Of a stretch of DNA of 30,476 bases, positions 14,864 to 22,313 are shown in pieces. Source of the stretch: an uncultured Collinsella sp. (GTDB taxonomy: Bacteria; Actinomycetota; Coriobacteriia; Coriobacteriales; Coriobacteriaceae). Positions within the stretch are counted from its first letter, which is position 1, and each line of letters starts with the position of its first letter. The position numbers were made by a program, and so were the translations under genes. The notes below the pieces were generated by a model. That model was not told the origin of the DNA. It did no database searches and saw only the letters and a list, made by a program, of their open reading frames with translations. The stretch lies in assembly GCA_902495085.1 (NCBI GenBank), contig CABUWA010000007.1:1-30476 (forward strand). Reading direction: 5' to 3'.

Positions 14864-15373
14864 CTAGTCGTGGGCATGATTGGTGATGGGGCCGACGTGA
14901 ACGAGTTTGGGGTCCTCGCCGCGCTCGAGCGCCAGATCGCGGAGGATGGCGTCCTCGCGGGCCTCCATGACCTCGGCCTCGTCGTCCTCGATATGGTCAT
15001 AGCCCAGCAGGTGCAGCATGCCGTGTACGAGCATCAGACGACACTCGTCAGCGGGGCTATTGCCAAAACCGGGGGCCTGACGGGCAATAACCTGCGGGGC
15101 CAAGATGATATCGCCGAGCTCGAGCGTCTCGTCGGCGGGAATATCCTCGTCAAAGGCCGAGTCGCATTCAAACGAGAGCACATCGGTGGTGCGGTCGATA
15201 CCGCGCCACTCGTGGTTGAGCTCGTGCATCTCGTCCTCGTCGACATACGAAAGGGAAATCTCGACTTCACGCTCAACGCCCTCGGCGGCAAGCACAACCT
15301 CGCAGATGTGCTCCACCTCCTGCGCGTCGAGCAGCGTATCGAGCTCGGCATCGTTGCTGATCAATACACTCAA
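14864..15373 (-). CDS. ybeY: Endoribonuclease YbeY
   Basis: A 169-residue zinc-dependent endoribonuclease for 16S rRNA 3'-end maturation and 70S quality control. The zinc motif HGMLHLLGYDH (H-x3-H-x5-H) is complete, preceded by the family segment HEWRGIDRTTDVLSFE. The start is TTG at 15373, with AAGGAG about six bases upstream and no ATG nearby; it overlaps the phoH stop by four bases (TTGA), a sign of coupling. The phoH-ybeY-dgkA-era order is a classic ribosome-maturation cluster. The C-terminal tail is acidic and His-rich, with no sign of truncation. Confidence 0.95.
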   Translation of the reverse strand: MSVLISNDAELDTLLDAQEVEHICEVVLAAEGVEREVEISLSYVDEDEMHELNHEWRGIDRTTDVLSFECDSAFDEDIPADETLELGDIILAPQVIARQAPGFGNSPADECRLMLVHGMLHLLGYDHIEDDEAEVMEAREDAILRDLALERGEDPKLVHVGPITNHAHD

Positions 15374-16356
15374 CGGGACTCCTTTCGGTCACGTACGCGC
15401 TTCTCGCGCACATCATCATAAGTATCGTATGCCTCGACGATACGTCCCACCAAGGCATGGCGCACCACGTCGGCGCGCTCCAGGTGTGCAAACGCCACAT
15501 CGTCGACACGGCCCAAAATCTGCTCAACGTCAGCAAGACCGCCGCGACGACCCACCAGGTCGCGCTGGCTCAGGTCGCCGGTAATCACGAACTTGGAGTT
15601 GAAGCCCAGGCGCGTCAGGAACATCTTCATCTGCTCGGGCGTGGTATTTTGCGCCTCGTCGAGCACCACGAAGGCATCACTCAGCGTGCGGCCGCGCATG
15701 TAGGCAAGCGGGGCGATCTCGATCACGCCGCGCTCCATAAGCTCATCGGTGCGCTCGCGATCCATCATGTCAAAAAGGGCGTCGTAAAGCGGACGCATGT
15801 AGGGATCGATCTTTTCCTCGAGGGTGCCGGGCAAAAAGCCCAGATTCTCCCCCGCCTCGACAACCGGACGCGTCAAGATCAGACGGCCCACCTCGTGACG
15901 CTTGAGCGCGGCAACGGCGAGCGCCATGGCCAGATAGGTCTTACCGGTGCCGGCAGGACCCAGGCCAAACGTGATGGTATGCGTGCGGATGGCATCCACA
16001 TAGCGCTTTTGGCCGAGCGTCTTGGGGCGAATGACACGGCCGCGATACGAAAGCAGCACGTCATCGCGAAGCGACGTAGCCTCGTGCTCACCGTCGCGCA
16101 AGACGGCCAGGCAGCGAGAGACATCGTCGGCAGACAGCGTGCGCCCGGCGGCCGCCTCGCGAAAAGCGTGCTCGAAAAAGCGCGCCACGAGTTCGACCTC
16201 GTCCGGGTCGCCGCTCACGGAGATGCTATCGCCACGGGCGACCACATGAGCGCGAACCAAACTCTCGAGCGCACGAAGGACGCCGTCGCCGGCGCCCAAA
16301 ACGCGCGAGGGATCAATCCCCTCGGGAACGGTAAGTCTAATCTTCGAGGCTTCCAT
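15370..16356 (-). CDS. phoH: PhoH-like ATPase (YbeZ)
   Basis: A 328-residue PhoH family ATPase, related to the motor part of superfamily 1 helicases; it works with YbeY in rRNA and mRNA processing in several bacteria. Walker A is FGLGPAGTGKTYLAMALAV, Walker B is AFVVLDEAQNTTPEQMKMFL, and the family signatures PVVEAGENLGFLPGTLEEKI and ITGDLSQRDL are present. The frame is open to 16461, but ATG at 16356 (MEASKIRLTV) has GGGAGG right upstream, though with a short spacing of about three bases. It thus overlaps the end of mtaB by 20 bases in another frame. Its stop overlaps the ybeY start. Confidence 0.94.
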   Translation of the reverse strand: MEASKIRLTVPEGIDPSRVLGAGDGVLRALESLVRAHVVARGDSISVSGDPDEVELVARFFEHAFREAAAGRTLSADDVSRCLAVLRDGEHEATSLRDDVLLSYRGRVIRPKTLGQKRYVDAIRTHTITFGLGPAGTGKTYLAMALAVAALKRHEVGRLILTRPVVEAGENLGFLPGTLEEKIDPYMRPLYDALFDMMDRERTDELMERGVIEIAPLAYMRGRTLSDAFVVLDEAQNTTPEQMKMFLTRLGFNSKFVITGDLSQRDLVGRRGGLADVEQILGRVDDVAFAHLERADVVRHALVGRIVEAYDTYDDVREKRVRDRKESR

Positions 16357-17629
16357 GAACCTCCCTGCGTGCATGGACCAAGCCGGAATCATCGACTCCG
16401 ATGATAGCAACATCGAGCAGGCACGGGGCTGTAAGTCCACAGGTATCGTCAAGACGGGCATGACGGAACGAGCCGAGCGTCAGGTTGTCGCCATACTCGA
16501 GCACGGCACGCTCGACCGTGCCCACGCGACGGCGAGCGTCGGCAATAGCGAGCTCCTGTGCAGCGGCCCGCATACGGCGGCTGCGCTCGGCCATAACCTC
16601 GGGCGGAACCTGGTCGGGCATGTCGGCAGCAAGGGTACCGGGACGCTTGCTGTAGCGGAACACGTGCATACGCGAGAAACCCACACGGCGGCACAGCGCC
16701 AGCGACTCCTCGAACTCCTCGTCCGTCTCGCCAGGGAAGCCGACAATAACGTCGCAAGAAAGTGACGCCTGCGGCAGATTGGCGCGAATCATACGCACCG
16801 TGTCCTCAAAGGCCTCCGCACTATAGGGACGGCCCATGCGATGCAGGGTCGCCGTGCAGCCGGACTGCACGGGCAGGTGCAAAAACGGGGCGATACGCTG
16901 CGGAAAGCGCGCCATAACCTTAAGCAGGCGCTCAGAGATATCCATGGGCTCGACCGAGGAAATGCGCACATGCGGGATAGACGTGCGCTCCATGATGGCC
17001 TCGAGCAGCTCATCGATTTCGACATGCTCGTCGGTCGCGCTCTTGCCATCGTAGGCGCCCAGGTTCACACCGGTCAGCACCACCTCGGGCACGCCGGCCT
17101 CCTGGGCCTCGCGAACTTGCTCGAGCACGGACTCAACGGGCACGGAGCGCTCGGGGCCGCGTGCCTTCCACACAATGCAATAGGTGCAGCGATGGTTGCA
17201 GCCGTCCTGAATCTTCACGCCCAGGCGAGAGCGACCGAGCGCATCGACCACCTCGCCATCGCTGCAGGCGGGAACGCTATCGGACTCAACGCCCAGCACC
17301 TCGCAGACGCGTTCGGCAACATCAATCTTGGACGGCTCGGCGATCACGCGGTCCGAAAGCTCCAGCAGCTCCTCGGGGTGCAGATTGACCACGCATCCGG
17401 TCACGACCACATAGGGCTCGTTTGGATAAGCCAGCGCATGACGGACGGCCTTACGGGTCTTGGCCTCGGCCTCGCCCGTAACGGCACAGGTGTTAATAAC
17501 GATCAGATCGGCATCCTGGGGCTCCACAATAGCAAAGCCCAGGCGCATAAGATCGGCAGTGATACGGTCAGACTCAACCCGGTTGACACGGCAGCCGAGG
17601 TTGACGACGGAAATATGGGGTGCGAGCAC
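16337..17629 (-). CDS. mtaB: tRNA (t6A37) methylthiotransferase MtaB
   Basis: A 430-residue radical-SAM enzyme that converts t6A to ms2t6A at position 37 of ANN-decoding tRNAs. N-terminal cluster cysteines are in NLGCRVNRVESD, VINTCAVTGEAEAKTRKAVR and VVTGCVV. The radical-SAM cluster lies in IQDGCNHRCTYCIVWKARGP, and the VTGEAEAKTR wording is typical of MtaB rather than MiaB or RimO. A C-terminal TRAM-like segment follows. The start is GTG at 17629: AAGGAG lies five bases upstream and shares the dnaJ stop codon (TAAGGAG), so it is probably coupled to dnaJ. The dnaJ-mtaB order is known in other Gram-positives. Confidence 0.94.
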   Translation of the reverse strand: MLAPHISVVNLGCRVNRVESDRITADLMRLGFAIVEPQDADLIVINTCAVTGEAEAKTRKAVRHALAYPNEPYVVVTGCVVNLHPEELLELSDRVIAEPSKIDVAERVCEVLGVESDSVPACSDGEVVDALGRSRLGVKIQDGCNHRCTYCIVWKARGPERSVPVESVLEQVREAQEAGVPEVVLTGVNLGAYDGKSATDEHVEIDELLEAIMERTSIPHVRISSVEPMDISERLLKVMARFPQRIAPFLHLPVQSGCTATLHRMGRPYSAEAFEDTVRMIRANLPQASLSCDVIVGFPGETDEEFEESLALCRRVGFSRMHVFRYSKRPGTLAADMPDQVPPEVMAERSRRMRAAAQELAIADARRRVGTVERAVLEYGDNLTLGSFRHARLDDTCGLTAPCLLDVAIIGVDDSGLVHARREVHGSLED

Positions 17630-17638
17630 GCGGGCTCC

Positions 17639-18787
17639 TTAATCGAGGATATCGTCGAGGGCACTCTTGATACGGTCGGTCACCGACTTCTTACCGGAAG
17701 CGACGTCATCGCCCATCTCATCGGCAAAAGCACGGAGCAGCTCGCGCTGCTTATTGGAAAGATTGGTGGGAACGACCACGCGCAGCTGCACGATCAGGCG
17801 GCCGCGCGAACCGCCACCGCCAATGCGCGGCATGCCGTAATTATTGACGCTCACGGTGTCGCCGTACTGGGCGCCGGCGGGAACCGTCACCTTAACGACC
17901 TCGTCGGGCATAATGCCCTCGACCTCGATCTCGCAGCCGAGCGCAGCCTGTGCAATCGAGATATCGCTCACGAGGTACAGGTCGTCACCGTTGCGCTTAA
18001 AGCGCTCATGGTCGGCAACACGCACGTTGACAATCAGGTCGCCCGAGGGCTCGCCGCGAAGGCCGGCCTCGCCAAAGCCGCCCACACGCAGCTGGCGACC
18101 GGTCGAAACGCCGGCGGGAATATCGATGTCGATCTTCTCATGCGAAGGCGTGCGGCCCTGACCGTCGCAGGTCTCACAGGGATGGTCGATAACCGTGCCC
18201 TCGCCATGGCAGTCGGGACAAGGCGAGGAAGACTGAACCTGGCCCAAGAACGAACGCTGAACCGTCGTGACGTAGCCCGTACCGTGGCAGCGGCCGCACT
18301 GCTTTTCCTGTGCGCCCTCTGCCCTACCGGTTCCATTGCAGTCCTCGCAAGGAGCAAGGCGGTCATAGCTGATCGTCTTTTTGCAGCCGAGCGCCGCCTC
18401 CTCGAGCGTCACCGAAAGCGAGATGGCCATGTCGCGTCCGCGACGACGCTCACGACGGCTGCGGGCGCCACCGCCGGCACCGCCGCCAAAGAACGACGAG
18501 AACAAGTCGTCCATGCCCATGCCACCAAAGATATCGTTGATATCGACGTAGCCCGAACCACCAGGACCGTCGGCGGTGCCGTAACGGTCGTAATTAGCAC
18601 GCTTCTGCTCATCGGAAAGAACGGAATAGGCCTCGTTGAGCTCCTTGAACTTGGCCTCGGCCTCGGGGTCGTCCGAAACATCCGGATGTACGGTACGGGC
18701 CTTCTTTAGAAACGCGCGCTTAATCGTCCGCGCGTCGGCATCCCTGTCGACGCCAAGCACCTCGTAGTAATCCCTATTTTCCGACAC
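17639..18787 (-). CDS. dnaJ: Chaperone DnaJ (type I Hsp40)
   Basis: A 382-residue co-chaperone that delivers unfolded proteins to DnaK and stimulates its ATPase. It has a J domain with the HPD motif (ARTVHPDVSD), a Gly-rich region (GGMGMDDLFSSFFGGGAGGG), four CxxCxGxG zinc repeats (CEDCNGTG, CGRCHGTG, CPDCHGEG, CETCDGQG) and complete C-terminal substrate domains (GDLIVNVRVADHERFKRNGD, then GRLIVQLRVVVPTNLS). The start is GTG at 18787 (VSENRDYYEVLG), with GAAGGA seven to eight bases upstream; the open frame beyond it has no family similarity. No hrcA, grpE or dnaK is near. It has a likely own promoter (18809-18837) and lies after the membrane-type paralogue. Confidence 0.95.
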   Translation of the reverse strand: MSENRDYYEVLGVDRDADARTIKRAFLKKARTVHPDVSDDPEAEAKFKELNEAYSVLSDEQKRANYDRYGTADGPGGSGYVDINDIFGGMGMDDLFSSFFGGGAGGGARSRRERRRGRDMAISLSVTLEEAALGCKKTISYDRLAPCEDCNGTGRAEGAQEKQCGRCHGTGYVTTVQRSFLGQVQSSSPCPDCHGEGTVIDHPCETCDGQGRTPSHEKIDIDIPAGVSTGRQLRVGGFGEAGLRGEPSGDLIVNVRVADHERFKRNGDDLYLVSDISIAQAALGCEIEVEGIMPDEVVKVTVPAGAQYGDTVSVNNYGMPRIGGGGSRGRLIVQLRVVVPTNLSNKQRELLRAFADEMGDDVASGKKSVTDRIKSALDDILD

Positions 18788-18808
18788 GACCGAATCCTTC
18801 CGACTTTC

Positions 18809-18837
18809 ATTATTGTCACAGTGCGTCCTATACCCAA
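18809..18837 (-). promoter_or_regulatory. Probable dnaJ promoter
   Basis: In the 81-base gap after the membrane DnaJ gene, TTGGGT (18837-18832) and AATAAT (18814-18809) are 17 bases apart. The predicted start would give a leader of about 15 nt carrying GAAGGA. A weaker TATAGG lies inside the spacer. No CIRCE or HAIR heat-shock operator was found. Confidence 0.4.
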
Positions 18838-18868
18838 GCTGGGGCGGCCGCAAACAGAGGGTTTGATG

Positions 18869-19972
18869 TTATTGCATTTGGTACGGCGAAAGCATGGCCC
18901 GTTGCGAGCAGCTTGCGAACCAAACCGACACGAGCGCGAACATGAAGCCGTTGGCAAAACCGTTGGCAAACTGCATCGCACCGCGCTTCCACCACAGCAG
19001 GCTGCGATGAAGCACACCGTCCGAAAGCACCATGAAAAGACCCATGGTAAACGGAATAAAGCACATCACGGCAAAGGCCGAGAACACGCCCGAGATGGCC
19101 GAGAGTACCAAAAACGGCGCCACGATGCCCATCAGGTAAAAACCGGTACGAGCTTTGCCTTCCAAGCGCTCGGCTTCAACATGGGCGCGACCGACCAGGT
19201 CGCCGCCCGCGGCACCGTTGGTGCCAGCATGACCCATGCCGCTAATGCGGACCTCATCGCCATCGTGCGTGCCGGCAGGAAACTCAATCGTCTGCTCGGA
19301 GGTTATGCGAGTACGACCGCTGCCACCGCAATCAGGGCAGGGGTCGGCTACGACCTTACCGGAACCACCGCACTCGGGGCAGACCGACTGGAACGTGCCC
19401 GCACCAAACAGAAAGGACAGGTCGACGTCGATGTGGCCGCGACCGCCGCAGCTCGGACAGGTATGTGCATGCTCGGAGGAGACAGAACCCGAGCCTCCGC
19501 AGTGACTACAGGTATCGAAGCGCGTGTAGCGGACGGTCTTGCGGGCACCGCCCTTGGCCTCCCTGGCGTCGAGTTTGATATCGACGACCACATTGGCGCC
19601 GTTCTCGGGATTGTAGGCAGCCTGCCCGCGACGCTGCTGGCCCCAGGCGCCGCCAAAAGGAAAGCCGCCCTCAAAAGGATTGCCATAGCCTGCGCTGCCG
19701 GCGTAGCCGCCACCATAAGGCGAAGCCGTAGGAGCACCGGCAAAGGGATTGCCAGAACGCATGGCGTCGTAGCGCGCACGTTTTTGCTCATCCGAAAGCA
19801 CGGCGTAGGCCTCGGAAACCTCTTTGAACTTTTCCTCGGCATCCGGCTCTTTGTTGACGTCCGGATGGAGCTTGCGGGCCTTTTGCTGGAAGGCCTTTTG
19901 AATATCACGCGAGGTGGCGTCCTTGGAGACACCCAGAATCTCGTAGTAATCTTTTTCGTTCATCGTCGCCAT
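18869..19972 (-). CDS. Membrane-anchored DnaJ-like protein
   Basis: A 367-residue chimera. Residues 4-72 form a normal J domain with HPD at 36-38, followed by a Gly/Phe/Pro/Tyr-rich segment and four canonical zinc repeats (CSHCGGSG, CPSCGGRG, CPECGGSG, CPDCGGSG). Part of the first C-terminal beta domain follows (EQTIEFPAGTHDGDEVRISG, ending GGDLVGRAHVEAE). The second beta domain and dimer end are missing; instead about 100 residues hold two or three membrane helices (GFYLMGIVAPFLVLSAIS, FAVMCFIPFTMGLFMVLS, FANGFMFALVSVWFA). It likely recruits DnaK to the membrane, but the substrate is unknown. ATG at 19972 is chosen because AGGAGG lies nine bases upstream; ATG at 19963 is less well placed. 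It lies between hemW and dnaJ, probably with its own promoter. Confidence 0.85.
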   Translation of the reverse strand: MATMNEKDYYEILGVSKDATSRDIQKAFQQKARKLHPDVNKEPDAEEKFKEVSEAYAVLSDEQKRARYDAMRSGNPFAGAPTASPYGGGYAGSAGYGNPFEGGFPFGGAWGQQRRGQAAYNPENGANVVVDIKLDAREAKGGARKTVRYTRFDTCSHCGGSGSVSSEHAHTCPSCGGRGHIDVDLSFLFGAGTFQSVCPECGGSGKVVADPCPDCGGSGRTRITSEQTIEFPAGTHDGDEVRISGMGHAGTNGAAGGDLVGRAHVEAERLEGKARTGFYLMGIVAPFLVLSAISGVFSAFAVMCFIPFTMGLFMVLSDGVLHRSLLWWKRGAMQFANGFANGFMFALVSVWFASCSQRAMLSPYQMQ

Positions 19973-20014
19973 GCGCGGCAACCTCCTGCTCACAGCAGCG
20001 TATATATTCCGGTA

Positions 20015-20029
20015 ATTCTACCCGAGCGG
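20015..20029 (-). promoter_or_regulatory. Promoter-like motif before the membrane DnaJ gene
   Basis: CCGCTCGGG directly followed by TAGAAT, a plausible -10 hexamer, in the 58-base gap after hemW. The same arrangement (CCGCTCGGG then TAAGAT) precedes lepA, with 13 of 15 identical bases. No good -35 element is visible for either, so the CCGCTCGGG block may replace it as an extended -10 or an activator site. Confidence 0.4.
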
Positions 20030-20030
20030 C

Positions 20031-21263
20031 CTAAGCTAGATCCCAAAACAGCTCGAACAGAACATTTCCATCGAGCCAGCCCAGGTGTGTCGGTGCTAAA
20101 CGAGCTCGAACATGGCCCGCGACGACATCTGCCGAAGTGAAGGGTCCCTCATGGACCCCGAGCGTCTCGGGCACCCATGTGGCAAGACCCAATTCGAGCA
20201 CGCGATCGCAAGCAGCTGTCAGCTCATCGGCCGGGATGACACGAGCCACGCGAATCAACAGGTCGGACGCGACACCGCGCGTCATGCGGCAAGCAAGCAT
20301 CAGGTCTTCGGCCGCTGCCTCGCGCTGCGACAGATATTCGGCCTCGAACGCCGTCGCGTCATCGTCACGTTGCACCAGGCGCACGCGATACGCATCGCCG
20401 CGAGCAGGCACGTCGGAAAACAGTCCGGCCAAGCGATCGAAATCCTCGGCGTCGAGCATGCCCGCGGCAGAACGACCCAGGCCCAGGTAGCCCCGTCCGG
20501 TCCAGTAGGCAATGTTATGGGCGCACTCATGCCCGTCGAGCGCATAGCTTGCCACCTCATAGGGGTGATAACCGGCCGCACCCAGACGCTCACGCGCCAC
20601 ATCCATGCAGGCGGCCTGAAAATCCTCATCAGGCTCGAGCGACTCGTCGCGGCACGCCATGCGATAAAGGGGCGTCCCCTCCTCGAGCGTAAGCGGGTAG
20701 ACCGACACATGATGCGGAGCCGCCGCCAGCACGCCATCGAGCGTGCGCTTCCAACTCACTGCGGTCTGCCCGGGAAGTCCGCACATAAGGTCGCACGACA
20801 CGTCAAGCCCAGCGTTCTTGACCGTCGAGATGGCAGCGAGCGCCCGATCGGCATCGTGAATACGGCCGATGGCAGTAAGTTCGGTGTTATCGAGCGTTTG
20901 CACGCCCAAAGAGACGCGTGTGACACCAACCTTGACAAGTGCAGTGGCAAGATCGGCGGTCAGCGACTCGGGATTGGCCTCGCAGGTAAACTCAACGGGG
21001 GCGCACCACGCACGAATACGCCGCGCCAGCTCCACCAGGCGCTCCCCCGCCAGCGACGGCGTACCGCCGCCAACATAGACGGTGCGGATCTGGTCGAGGG
21101 CCCCAGCCTTGCCAAAAGCATCGAGGCGCGCGTACAACTGCTCAAAATAGACATCGAGCGCAGCGCTCAGGTCGCACGGAGCAAAACTGCGCGAGTCAAA
21201 GTCGCAGTACCGGCACTTTTGGGCGCAAAACGGCACGTGCACGTACAGTGCGGTAACGGCCAC
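20031..21263 (-). CDS. hemW: Radical-SAM heme chaperone HemW
   Basis: A 410-residue member of the HemN/HemW family. The cluster motif is CAQKCRYCDF (C13, C17, C20, then D-F), without the fourth cysteine seen in true HemN coproporphyrinogen dehydrogenases, so HemW, which binds heme and hands it to respiratory proteins, is the better call. Other signatures are VYVGGGTPSLAGERL, FTCEANPESL, SLGVQTLDNTEL and GYLGLGRSAAGML. The start is GTG at 21263, with GGAGG seven bases upstream inside the last codons of dusB, again suggesting coupling. It sits just after dusB, whereas in many Gram-positives hemW directly follows lepA. Length and motifs show no damage. Confidence 0.92.
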   Translation of the reverse strand: MAVTALYVHVPFCAQKCRYCDFDSRSFAPCDLSAALDVYFEQLYARLDAFGKAGALDQIRTVYVGGGTPSLAGERLVELARRIRAWCAPVEFTCEANPESLTADLATALVKVGVTRVSLGVQTLDNTELTAIGRIHDADRALAAISTVKNAGLDVSCDLMCGLPGQTAVSWKRTLDGVLAAAPHHVSVYPLTLEEGTPLYRMACRDESLEPDEDFQAACMDVARERLGAAGYHPYEVASYALDGHECAHNIAYWTGRGYLGLGRSAAGMLDAEDFDRLAGLFSDVPARGDAYRVRLVQRDDDATAFEAEYLSQREAAAEDLMLACRMTRGVASDLLIRVARVIPADELTAACDRVLELGLATWVPETLGVHEGPFTSADVVAGHVRARLAPTHLGWLDGNVLFELFWDLA

Positions 21264-21265
21264 CC

Positions 21266-22309
21266 TTAAGCCTCCAGCGGATGAGGGGGCACCGATTCGC
21301 CGGCGGCAAGGGCAGCCTCGCAGGCCACCACATCGCGCTCGATCTCATCGACCAGCGCCATAAACTCCTCGTAAGTGGAACAGCGCACCACATGGGCACG
21401 CCAAGCGGCGGCATGGGGCATGCCTTTTAAGTACCAGCTTGCGTACGTACGGGCACGCGACATGAGCGGCAGGAGCTCATGCGTCAGCGTTAGGTGCTCA
21501 CGCAGGGCGTCCAGGCGCTCGACGGAACTGCGCGCCGGCACCGGCGTGCCATCGAGCGCAAGGGCGCGAGCATCGCCGAACACCCACGGATTGCCGTAGA
21601 TGCCGCGCGCGATAAACACCGCGCTGGCACCCGAGCCTTGCAGATGCTCAGCAGCGTCCTCGGCCGAGAACACATCGCCCGAACCGATCACGGGAATCTC
21701 GACGGCATCTGCGACCTCATCGACGACCGACCAATCCGCCTGGCCCGTGTAGAGCTGCGTGGCGCAACGACCATGCACCGCCACCGCGGCGGCACCGGCA
21801 CCTTCGAGCATCTGGGCAAACGTCGCGGCATTACGGTCCTCGGCGTAAAAGCCCTTGCGGATCTTTACGGTCACGGGCACGTGCGCCGCACCCACCGTGG
21901 CCTCGACGATCTTCTCCGCCAGGTCGGGCGTGCGCATGAGCGCCGAGCCCTCGCCCTTGGTGACAACCTTGCGGGCAGGACAGGCCATGTTGATATCGAT
22001 GAGCGACAGGCGATCGCCCACACGCTCCTCGACGGCGGCGACGGCACTCGCAAACTGATCGGGCTTGGAGCCAAAGAGCTGCACGCAAATCTGCTGCTCC
22101 TCGTCGGCCGGTAGCACCAGGCGCCAGGTCTTGTTGCTGGCATAGGCAAGGCCCGCCACGCTCACCATCTCGCTGTAGGCAAGGTTGGCACCGCGGCGAC
22201 GACACATGATGCGGTAGGCAGGGTCGGTCACGCCCGCCATGGGAGCCATAAGGAACGGCTGCTCGGCATAGGCGCCCAGCAGCCGCTTGCTGTATTCAGA
22301 AAGCGCCAT
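21266..22309 (-). CDS. dusB: tRNA-dihydrouridine synthase (DusB type)
   Basis: A 347-residue FMN-dependent reductase that makes dihydrouridine in tRNA D-loops. The TIM-barrel begins with PFLMAPMAGVTDPAYRIMCR. The catalytic cysteine lies in IDINMACPARKVVTKGEGSA, and the FMN phosphate-binding part includes AVAVHGRCATQLYTGQADW, PVIGSGDVFSAEDA and VFIARGIYGNPWVFGD. A helical tRNA-binding domain follows. The wording NMxCP-x-KV is typical of DusB. The start codon is ATG at 22309, and the gene lies four bases after the lepA stop, so it probably shares the lepA transcript. Which uridines are modified (U17 or others) cannot be told. Confidence 0.92.
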   Translation of the reverse strand: MALSEYSKRLLGAYAEQPFLMAPMAGVTDPAYRIMCRRRGANLAYSEMVSVAGLAYASNKTWRLVLPADEEQQICVQLFGSKPDQFASAVAAVEERVGDRLSLIDINMACPARKVVTKGEGSALMRTPDLAEKIVEATVGAAHVPVTVKIRKGFYAEDRNAATFAQMLEGAGAAAVAVHGRCATQLYTGQADWSVVDEVADAVEIPVIGSGDVFSAEDAAEHLQGSGASAVFIARGIYGNPWVFGDARALALDGTPVPARSSVERLDALREHLTLTHELLPLMSRARTYASWYLKGMPHAAAWRAHVVRCSTYEEFMALVDEIERDVVACEAALAAGESVPPHPLEA

Positions 22310-22313
22310 AGAC

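Noticed and set aside
16357..16461. Longer PhoH N-terminus
   Set aside because: It would overlap mtaB by over 100 bases, has no Shine-Dalgarno, and the family similarity starts after 16356.
18788..18868. CIRCE or HAIR heat-shock operator before dnaJ
   Set aside because: No inverted repeat resembling TTAGCACTC-N9-GAGTGCTAA or CTTGAGT-N7-ACTCAAG is present.
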